Assembly (NCBI RefSeq): GCF_050003625.1
Contig: NC_134400.1
Coordinates: 197,421,918 to 197,485,917 of the forward strand
Direction: 5' to 3'
DNA: 64,000 nt
Origin: Haematobia irritans
Lineage: Eukaryota > Arthropoda > Insecta > Diptera > Muscidae
Part shown: piece by piece, positions 42,701 through 54,700 of the stretch
Position numbering within the stretch: the first letter of the stretch is position 1
How the letters are laid out: each line of letters starts with the position of its first letter
Notes under the pieces: generated by a model
The model's input: only the letters and a program-made list of their open reading frames with translations
Told to the model about the DNA's origin: nothing
The model's database searches: none
Translations under genes and position numbers: made by a program

Positions 42701-45700
42701 GTGTCCGTGATACTCATCAAATCGCTGAAGCGCAACAAGAGAAAAACGCTAAATTACGTGAAGCATTTAATATATCGGAATATTTTGTTGAGGGTTCCAG
42801 CTTTGATTCCGATCGTAAAGCTAAAGAAGATTTAGCAAAAAGTTTAGCTTTACAAAAAGAACTGGACGCTCAACGTGAACAGGCAGCAGCATCTGCTGCC
42901 GCAGCTAGAGATAAAGAGTCTTCGAAACGTTATGCATTGGTTCGGACACCGTCCAGAGAACGTGATGTTTCGGCATCAGGAGGTGGAGGTGGTGGCGTAG
43001 TTGGCGGCAATGGAGATAATGATGATCATTCGATTAAAAAGAAAAAGAAGAAACGAACGCGTGAGAGGTAAGTACTATAAATTCACCAAGGAATCCTCTA
43101 AGTGACAATTTTCCTGTTTTTTTTTTACGAAAATTTTTGACCAAATAAATTTTGACAAAATTTTATATAGAAATAAAATTTTAACAAGTATATACGGCCG
43201 TAAGTTCGGCCAGGCCGAATCTTATGTACCCTCCTAGAAACTTGTACTAAAGACTGTCATCCATAATCGAATTACTTGGGTTGCGGTAACACTTGCCGAT
43301 GGCAAGGTATCTTAAAACTTCTTAACACTGTCTTCTTAATTGTAAGTTAGTTCATACGGGGTTAGATATTAAACAAAAAAAGGCCGATTAAATACGTAAA
43401 TAATTCAGTTTGACAAAATTTTCTATAGAAATACAATTTTGACAAAATTTTCTATAGAAATAAAATTTTGACAAAAATTTCTATAAAATAAAATCCAATG
43501 AAAGGCTGTGGAATTCTTCCCACTTAAATATGAGCTAAATTATTAGTTTTTGTACCCAAAAGAATAGCAACAACCGAATACCAATTACACCCAACAACAA
43601 CAATGCAGCAATTTTAAATTAAGACAAACGAAGGAAAATTGTCACTTTGTTAGCGGCCATATACTAGAGTAATATACCAAAATTTAACCGGGTCGGTGGA
43701 ATTTTGCACCTCCAATAGCTCCGGAGGTCAAATCTAGGGATCGGTTTATATGGGCGCTATATATAATTATGGACCGATATAGACCAAATTTGCATGTTTG
43801 TTAGAGACCATTTACTAACACCACGTACCAAATTTCAACCGGATCGGGTGAATTTTGCTCTTCCAAGGGGCTCCGGAGGTCAAATCAGGGGATCGGTTTA
43901 TATGGGGGCTATATATAATTATGGACCGATGTGGACCAATTTTTTCATGTTTGTTAAATACCATATACTAGCACCCTGTACCATATTTCAGCCGGATCGG
44001 ATAAAATTCGTTTCTCTTAGAGCCTCCGCAAGCCAAATCTGGGGATCGGTTTATATGGGGGCTATATATAATTATGGACCGATGTGGACCAATTTTTGCA
44101 TAGTTGTTAGAGACCATATACTTACGCCATGTACCAAATTTCAGCCGGATCGGATTAAATTTGCTTCTCTTAGAGGCACCGCAAACCAAATCGGGGGATC
44201 GGTTTACATGGGGCCTATATATAATTATGGACCGATGTGGACCAATTTTTGCATGTTTGTTAAAGACCATATGCAAACACCGTGTACCAAATTTCAGCAG
44301 GATCGGATAAAATTTACTTCTCTTAGAGGCTCCGCAAGCCAAATCTGGGGATCGGTTTATATGGGGGCTATATATAATTATGGACCGATGTGGACCAATT
44401 TTTGCATAGTTGTTAGAGACCATATACCAACACCATGTACCAAATTTCAGCCAGATCGGATGATATATGCTTCTCTTAGAGGCTCCGCAAGCCAAATCTG
44501 GGGATCGGTTTATATGGGGGCTATATATAATTATGGGCCGATTTGGACCAATTTTTTCATGGTTATGAGAAACCATATACAAACACCATGTACCAAATTT
44601 CAGCCAGATCGGAAGAAATATGCTTCTCTTAGAAGTTCCGCAAACCAAATCTGGGGGTCCGTTTATATGGCCCATTTGCAATACCATCCGACCTACATCA
44701 ATAACAACTACTTGTGCCAAGTTTCAAGTCGAGAGCTTGTTTCGTTCGGAAGTTAGCGTGATTTCAACAAACGGCCGGACATGCTGAGATCGACTCAGAA
44801 TTTCACCACGACCCAGAATATGTGTTACAAAAGGAATGACAAAGTTAATATACCTCCCATCCTATGGTGGAGGGTATAACAAAAATTTTCTATAGAAATA
44901 CAATTTTGACAAAATTTTCAAAATTTTAACAAAATTTTCTATAGAAATAAAATTTTGACAAAATTTTCTATAGAAATAAAATTTTAACAAAATTTTCTAT
45001 AGAAATAAAATTTTGACAAAATTTTTTATAGAAATAAAATTTTGACAAAATTTTCTATAGAAATAAAATTTTGACAAAATTTTCTATAGAAATAAAATGT
45101 TGACAAAATTTTCTATAGAAATAAAATTTCGAAAAAAATTTCTATAGTAATAAAATTTTGAGAAAATTTTCTGTAGAAATAAAATTTTAAGAAAATTTTC
45201 TATAGAAATAAAATTCTGAGAAAATTTGTTATAGAAATAAAATTTTTGACAAAATTTTCTATAGAAATAAAATTTTGACAAAATTGTCTATAAAAATAAA
45301 ATTTTGACAAAATTTTCTATAGAAATAACATTTTGACAAAATTTTTTTAGAAAAAAAATTTGAGAAAAATTTCTATAGAAATAAAATTTTGAGAAAATTT
45401 GCTATAGAAATAAAATTTTGACAAAATTTTAACAAAATTTCTATAGAAATACAATTTTGACAAAATTTTCTATAGAAATAAAATTTTGACAAAATTTTCT
45501 ATAGAAATACAATTTTGACAAAATTTTCCTTTTATATAAAGAAGTATTCCTATTAAAACATACAAAAGTGAATTATCTTTTCTTGTTTCTTGCTTAATTA
45601 TACATTTCTTAGTTTTGTGTAAATGATTGTTTATTATAAGTGTTCAACATCCTTATGTATTATTATGTATGAATATTGTATGAAACTCTAGAGAGTAGTC

Positions 45701-48700
45701 AATAGTAATTATTTTATTTTGGCCATATAGGCTTAGAATTACATGCTCTGAATGAATAAATAAATAAATTAATAAAATTTTGACAAAGTTTCCTATAGAA
45801 ATAAAATGTTAACAAAATTTTCTATAGAACAAAAAAAAAAAATAATAAAATTTTCTATAGAAATAAAATTTTCGATAGTAATAAAATTTTGAGAAAATTT
45901 TCTGTAGAAATAATTTTTTTTGACAAAATTTTCTATAGAAATAAAATTTTGACAAAATTTTCTATAGAAATAAAATTTTGACAAAATTTTCTCTAGAAAA
46001 AAAAGTTTTTTTGACCAAATTTTCTATAGAAATAAAATTTTTTTGACAAAATTTTCTTAGAAATAAAATTTTGAGAAAATTTTCAATAGAAATAAAATTT
46101 TGAGAAAATTTGCTATAGAAATAAAATTGCGACAAAATTTTAACAAAATTTTCTATAGAAATAAAATTTTGACAAAATTTTCTATAGAAATAAAATTTTG
46201 ACAAAATTTTCTATAGAAATAAAATGTTGAGAAAATTCTCTAGAGAAATAAAATTTTAAGAAAATTTTCTATAGAAATAAAATTTTTTGAGAAAATTTGC
46301 TATAGAAATAAAATTTTGACATAATTTTCTGTAGAAACAAAATTTTCTATAGAAATAAAATTTTGACAAAATTTTCTATAGAAATAAAATTTTGAGAAAA
46401 TTTGGTAAGAAATAAAATTTTGACAACATTTTCTATAGAAATAAAATTTTGACAAAATTTTCAATAGAAATAAAATTTTGAGAAAATTTGCTATAGAAAT
46501 AAAATTGTGACAAAATTTTAACAAAATTTTCTATAGAAATAAAATTGTTACAAAATTTTCTATAGAAATAAAATTTTGACAAAATTTTCTACAGAAATAA
46601 AATTTTGATAAAATTTTCTATAGAAATAAAATTTTGAGAAAATTTTCTATAGAAATAAAATTTTAAGAAAATTTTCTATAGAAATAAAATTTTGAGAAAA
46701 TTTGCTATAGAAATAAAATTTTGAGAAAATTTGCTATAGAAATAAAAATTTTTGAAAAAATTTTCTATAGAAATAAAATTTTGACAAAATTTTCTATAGA
46801 AATAAAATTTTGAAAAAATTTTCTATAGAAAAAACATTTTGACAAAATTTTCGATAGAAATAAAATTTTGTGAAAATTTGCTATAGAAATAAAATTTTGA
46901 GAAAATTTGCTATAGAAACAAAATTAAAAAAAAAAAAATTCTATAGAAATAAAATTTTGAGAAAATTTTCTGTAGAAATAAAATTTTGAGAAAATTTTCT
47001 GTAGAAATAAAATTTTGACAAAATCTTTGATAGAAATAAAATTTTGACAAAATTTTCTATAGAAATAAAATTTTGACAAAATTTTCTATAAAAATAAAAA
47101 TTTTTAACAAAATTTTCTATAGAAATAAAATTTTTGTGACAATTTTGACAAACTGGCATTGAATTTATAGTCCTTTGTATGCATGGCGGGCATTGCATCA
47201 TGATGACTTTGGTAGCTTGGAAGCTAATATAAAAACCAATAGTTTTCGTTTTTAAGATTTTTATCAATTACTGAATTTGTTTAATATTTTATTCTTATTT
47301 TTTCTTACAGCTCCGCCAGTCCTGAACGTAAAAAAGATAAAAAGAAAAAATCTAAAAAACATAAGAAAGAAAGGTAAATCTATTAATTCATATAAAGAAC
47401 ATACATTTTCTGTTATTGTATATTGTATTAGAGTTTCTAGGTCATGTTTCAAAAAGTAAAGCAATCCTTTTGTGTTCCTAATTTTTTTGTGTTGTAGAAA
47501 AGCAATCATTTCATTTATGGTTTTTTCTTTAGTTTTAATTATCCATTTATTTTGTTGGTTTTTCAGTAGTGTTGTTTTTTTTTAGTTGTTTGAAAAGTCA
47601 TGGTGTTTTTAGTTGAATACAAATCTTTTTACTATTTACCTAAAACAAAAAAACATCAAAAAGAATCCAAAAACAAATTTAAATGAATTCTTTCTTCTTT
47701 ATCAATTGCTTCATATATTTTTTATTCTCTACTTTCTCTGCATTTTTATTATACCCAAACAAAACTTCACGAAAAAAATTAATAATGATAATAAACAAAA
47801 CAAAACAAACAAATTCCTACATATACCTACGCGCAAAAATACGAAATACAGGAATTCTTATGAAAAAGAAAGAAAAAAGAAGCGAAAAGATTAAATCTTT
47901 TTTGTTTATATAAATAATGATAATTATTAATTGATTTACACACAAAACTAACCACATGAATTTTCGATGATGAAAAATGAACAAAACAAAAATTTATGTA
48001 CAAAATAAAAACTTTTTTAAATGAAACTTTTTTCTATATCTATATATACATATATGTAAAAAAAGTAAATATTACCCAAGGGAAATCAAAATTCAACCAA
48101 GTTGTGATTATAAGTCGATACAACAACAACGTCATTAATACTTTTCTATCTCTCCCTCAAAAAAAAAAAAAACGAATTATATAAACAAATATTAATCCAT
48201 CTTATCTTTATTATCTTATATACATTGTATTTTATTTTGAAATATTTGTTTTTTTAATATTTATAAATTTAAAAAAAAAAACTACCAAAAAAATTACTCG
48301 GCTTTAACCATTTTACCAAAAACCAAAAAATAAAACCAAAACAAAAAACCATATAACGACGACTGGTAAGTAATCAACTATTTGCAATTCATCTCATTTT
48401 CCAAATCATAATTTTTTAGTTATCTTTCACATAAGACCCCCGTACAAAAAATACATGTGTGTAATATGCATAAACAAAACATATTTCCTTGGTTCAAAAA
48501 CAAATTACATTTATTGTATACAAAAAGAGATATATAAGGAAAATGAAATATTAATAATTGGAATAAAATTTTCTAGTAAAAAAAAAATCAAGATCACTTC
48601 AAATTCCCTATCTAGCTCTTCATGTGTACCACCTCAGTATTTTTTATGGTCTCCCACCATTTGCATTTCTATTCAGTTTCTTATACACTTTCGTCTTTTC

Positions 48701-51700
48701 ACTTTAATATCACTTACTATTTTGATTAGTTAGATCATTTGTAACAGCCTCCTGCCACCACTTCCTACTTCAACCAAATGTTTACTTTTTTATCCTTTAA
48801 AAAATCAATAGTTTTCAAAGTCTGTTTGTTTCCTTGATTCATTGGTTTTTTTTTTTTTGTATCAAAACAAAATGCAAGAATATTAGAAACAAACACTGAT
48901 TGTTTTTAGTTTCAAATTTTAATTAACTCAACAACAACGTTGGTTGGACATTTTAAAACAATACAATTATTTTCTCATCTTTCTTTTTTAATTATTTTCG
49001 TAAAGACTAACCAGTAAAGAAGTGTTTTTATTAAGGTAAACAATCAACAACAACAACAAAATCGTGTGTATCAAAAATTAAAAGTTTTTATAAAGATAAT
49101 ATCGTCGTACTCGACTACTTTTAGCATAGAAACAAATGTTAACTATTCTCTGAGGAATATAAAAATATTTCATGGAATTTTTAAAACTACCATATATTCT
49201 GATTTTTTTTTTGCAAAAGAAAAATCTTAAATTCCACTTATTTACAAGCAATACTAAATCCTTGAGAGTTTCTTTTATATGTTACTTATTTTCATATCAT
49301 AACTTACTTTCATATCATGAATATTTCTGTTATGCTCTATAGACGTTTTTTGTTATGAATATGTAATATTTGGATGAAATTAACTTATAGACGATATATT
49401 TTTATGGAGTTATATGGACCACGGTTGCCACTCGAGCCATAAATAATCTACCAACATTTGGAGAAAATTTTATCAAAAAACTACAAACCACAACATCTTA
49501 TTTTGCAAAATTTTATTTCTATAGAAAATTTTGTCAAAATTTTATTTCTAAAGAAAATTTTGTCAAAAGTTTATTTCTATAGAAAATTTTGTCAAAATTT
49601 TATTTCTATAGAAAATTTTGTCAAAATTTTATTTCTATAGAAAATTTTATCAAAATTTTATTTCTATAGAAAATTTTGTCAAAATTTTATTTCTATAGAA
49701 AAATTTGTCAAAATTTTATTTCTATAGAAAATTTTGTCAAAATTTTATTTCTATAGAAAATTTAGACAAAATTTTATTTCTATAAAAATGTTGGCTAAAT
49801 TTTATTTCTATAGAAAATTTAGACAAAATGTTATTACTATAGAAAATTTTGTCAAAATTTTATATCTATAGAAAATTTTGTCAAAAATTTATTTCTATAG
49901 AAAATTTAGACAAAATTTTATTTCTATAGAAAATTTAGACAAAATTTTATTTCTATAGAAAATTTAGACAAAATTTTATTTCTATAGAAAATTTTGTCAA
50001 AATTTTATTTCTATGGAAAATTTTGTCAAAATTTTATTTCTATAGAAAATTTTGTCAAAATTTTATTTCTATTGAAAATTTAGACAAAATTTTATTTCTA
50101 TAGAAAATTTAGACAAAATTTTATTTCTATAGAAAATTTAGACACAATTTTATTTCCATAGAAAATTTTGTCAAAATTTTATTTCTATAGAAAATTTTGT
50201 CAAAATTTTATTTCTATAGAAAATTTTGTCAAAATTTTATTTCTATTGAAAATTTAGACAAAATTTTATTTCTATAGAAAATATAGACAAAATTTTATTT
50301 CTATAGAAAAATTTGTCAACATTTGATTTCTATAGAAAAAATTGTCAAAATTTTATTTCTATAGAAAAATTTGTCAACATTTTATTTCTATAGAAAAAAT
50401 TGTCAAAATTTTATTTCCATCAAAGATTTTGTCAAAATTTTATTTCTATAGAAAATTTTGTCAAAATTTTATTTCTATAGAAAATTTAGACAAAATTTTA
50501 TTTCTATAGAAAATTTAGACAAAATTGTATTTCTATAGAAAAATTTGTCAAAATTTTATTTCTATAGAAAATTTTGTCAAAATTTTATTTCTATAGAAAA
50601 TTTTGTCAAAATTTTATTTCTATAGAAAATTTTGTCAAAATTTTATTTCTATAGAAAAATTTGTCAAAATTTTATTTCTATAGAAAATTTTGTCAAAATT
50701 TTATTTCTATAGAAAAATTTGTCAAAATTTTATTTCTATAGAAAATTTTGTCAAAATTTTATTTCTATAGAAAATTTTGTCAAAATTTTATTTCTATAGA
50801 AAATGCTGTCAAAATTTTATTTCTATCAAAGATTTTGTCAAAATTTTATTTCTATAGAAAATTTTGTCAAAATTTTATTTCCATCGAAGATTTTGTCAAA
50901 ATTTTATTTCTATAGAAAATTTTGTCAAAATTTTATTTCTATAGAAAATTTAGACAAAATTTTATTTCTATAGAAAATTTAGACAAAATTTTATTTCTAT
51001 AGAAAATTTAGACAAAATTTTATTTCTATAGAAAAATTTGTCAAAATTTTATTTCTATAGAAAATTTTGTCAAAATTTTATTTCTATAGAAAATTTTGTC
51101 AAAATTTTATTTCTATCGAAAATTTTGTCAAAATTTTATTTCTATAGAAAAATTTGTCAAAATTTTATTTCTATAGAAAATTTTGTCAAAATTTTATTTC
51201 TATAGAAAATTTTTTCAAAATTTTATTTTTATAGAAAAATTTTTCAAAATTTTATTTCTATAGAAAATTTTGTAAAAATTTTATTTCTATAGAAATTTTT
51301 GTCAAAATTTTATTTCTATAGAAAATGCTGTCAAAATTTTATTTCTATAGAAAATTTTGTCAAAATTTTATTTCTATAGAAAATTTTGTCAAAATTTTAT
51401 TTCCATCAAAGATTTTGTCAAAATTTTATTTCTATAGAAAATTTTGTCAAAATTTTATTTCTATAGAAAATTTAGACAAAATTTTATTTCTATAGAAAAT
51501 TTAGACAAAATTGTATTTCTATAGAAAAATTTGTCAAAATTTTATTTCTATAGAAAATTTTGTCAAAATTTTATTTCTATAGAAAATTTTGTCAAAATTT
51601 TATTTCTATAGAAAATTTTGTCAAAATTTTATTTCTATAGAAAAATTTGTCAAAATTTTATTTCTATAGAAAATTTTGTCAAAATTTTATTTCTATAGAA

Positions 51701-54700
51701 AATTTTTTCAAAATTTTATTTTTATAGAAAATTTTTTCAAAATTTTATTTCTATAGAAAATTTTGTAAAAATTTTATTTCTATAGAAAATTTTGTCAAAA
51801 TTTTATTTCTATAGAAAATTTTGGTAGAATTCTACCAACTGTGGCAACCGTGTTTAGGAAGTAGAAATTGTGTTATCTCTTTTATTGGGGCTATATTTAA
51901 TTAGGAACCGATGTGAACCCATTATTGTGTTATGTGGATAAAAAGACCAGCCTGTAGCGGCGTTACAGTTGAGAATTTCTAAAAAGTGTCATAAAATCTA
52001 TGACTTGCAATAAAAAGTGATGCAATAATTTTAAAAAACGTGTCGCTAAAGGGCCCTTGGGACGTTTTCGTCTCCAAAATTCCCCGTCTCGATATTTCGA
52101 TGTGTTACAAACGGAATGACAATTATTATACCCCCGTCACCATTCTATGGTGGCGCGTAAAAACCTTAAAACATGTTTTAAACTACTTTTGCAGAACTTT
52201 AGGAGCTTCAACTTTCCAAAAAATCCAATATTTCACATCAATATACCCTGCGCCACACTGTGGAACAGGGTATTATAAGTTAGTGCATATGTTTGCAACA
52301 CCCAGAAGGAGACGAGATAGACACATGGTGTCTTAGGCAAAAATGCTCAGGGTGGGCTCCTGAGTCGATATAGCCATGTCCGTCTATCCGTGAACACATT
52401 TTTGTAATCAAAGTCTAGGTCGCAGTTTTAGTCCAATCGACTTCAAATTTGGCACAAGTATGTGTTTTGGCTCACAATAGATCCCTATTGATTTTGGAAG
52501 AAATCGGTTCAGATTTAGATATAGCTCCCATATATATATTTCACCCGATATGGACTTATATGGCCCCAGAAGCCAGAGTTTTACCCTAATTTGCTTAAAA
52601 TTTTGCACAAGAAGAACAATTAGTACTATAGTCAAGTGTGCCAAATTTCATTGAAATCGGTTCAGATTTAGATATAGCTCCCATATATATCTTTCGCCCG
52701 ATATGGACTAATACGGTCCCAGAAGCCAGAGTTTTACCCCAATTTGGTTGAAATTTTGCACTAGGAGTACAATTAGTAGTGTAGTCAAGTGTGCCAAATT
52801 TTATTGAAATCGGTTCAGATTTAGATATAGCTCCCATATATAGCTTTCGCCCGATTTACACTCATATGACCACAGAGGCCAATTTTTTAACTCCGATTTA
52901 GTTGAAATTTTACACAGGGAGTAGAATTAGCATTGTAGCTATGCGTGCCAAATTTGGTTGAAATCGGTTCAGATTTAGATATATCTCCCATATATAGCTT
53001 TCGCCCGATTTACACTCATATGACCACAGAGGCCAATTTTTTAACTCCGATTTAGTTGAAATTTTGCACAGGGAGTAGAATTAGCATAGTAGCTATGCGT
53101 GCCAAATTTGGTTGAAATCGGTCCAGATTTAGATATAGCTCCCATATATATGTTTTTCTGATTTCGACAAAAATGATCAAAATACCAACATTTTCCTTGT
53201 AAAATCGCCACTGCTTAGTCGAAAAGTTGTAAAAATGACTCCAATTTTCCTAAACTTCTAATACATATATCTCGAGCGATAAATCATAAATAAACTTTTG
53301 CGAAGTTTCCTTAAAATTGCTTCAGATTTAAATGTTTCCCATATTTTTTTTTACTAACATTGTGTTCCACCCTAGTGCATTAGCCGACTTAAATTTTGAG
53401 TCTATAGATTTTGTAGAAGTCTATCCAAATTCTGTCCAGATCGATTGATATTTAAATGTATGTATTTGGGACAAACCTTTATATATAGCACCCAACACAT
53501 TTGACGGATGTGATATGGTATCGAAAATTTAGATCTACAAAGTGGTGCAGGGTATAATATAATCGGCCCCGCCCGACTTTTGACTTTCCTTACTAGTTTT
53601 TCTTTATATGTTATATTTGTTTCTTCTTGGGGGGCAACAATTACTATTCCATGTACGTAAAGAGGAATACTATTATCCCAAACATGATTCAGGAGTATAA
53701 TGCTAATTTTGTACGGTGAACGTTCTTTGCGAAAATAACCTTAGATCTGATAGCTGAAACTTATGGGGAAAAGTTTAGGGGGAACAAATTTGTCGAAAAA
53801 ACAAATATAGTTTTCTTGATTACCGACATCAGATAAAGGGTGATACGGTCAAAATTTGGTCAAGGGAAAACGCGTGTAAATCGGTGAAATCGTTTATTTA
53901 AAAAATCAAATTAAATTTCTTTTTCAAGTTCAATTAGTATAAAATTCAGGAAAAATATTCAGTTAGGCTTTCACTTTTCCAAATCCGAATTGCCGGGCCT
54001 CACGCTTGACACCTGCCATCAGATTTTGTACAGCCACCTTGTCCACCTTCTTCGCCGCAGAAAGCCAGTTTGCCTTGAACTGCTGCTCGTCCTTAGCAGT
54101 TTTTTGGTCTTCTTTAGGTTCCGCTTGACAATAGCCCAGTATTTCTCAATTGGGCGGAGCTCTGGCGTGTTGGGAGGGTTCTTGTCCTTGGGAACCACCT
54201 GCACGTTGTTGGCGGCGTACCACTCCGTGGCCTTTTGACAGTAATGGCAAGATGCCAAATCCGGCCAAAACAGTACGGAACAACCGTGTTTCTTCAGGAA
54301 AGGCAGCATACGTTTATTCAAACACTCTTTCACGTAAATTTCTTGGTTGACAGTCCCGGAAGCTATGAAAATGCTGCTTTTCAAGCCACATGTACAGATG
54401 GCTTGCCAAACCAGATATTTCTTTGCGAACTTTGACAGTTTTATGTGCTTGAAAATATCTGCTACCTTTACCCTTCCTTTTGCCGTATAAAACTCCTGTC
54501 CCGGAAGCTGCTTGTAGTCGGCTTTGACGTAGGTTTCGTCGTCCATTACCACGCAGTCAAACTTCGTCAGCATCGTCGTGTACAGCCTCCGGGATCGCGC
54601 TTTGGCCGTCGTATTTTGTTTATCATCGCGATTTGGAGTCACTACCTTCTTGTAAGTCGATAGTCCGGCTCGTTTTTTGGCTCGATGCACGGTTGTAGAC

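Noticed and set aside
43794..44756. 320-aa and 250-aa open frames on both strands
   Set aside because: They translate 153-bp units (divisible by three) of the family A repeat; both strands are open at once and the peptide repeats every 51 residues. No protein-like conservation is expected.
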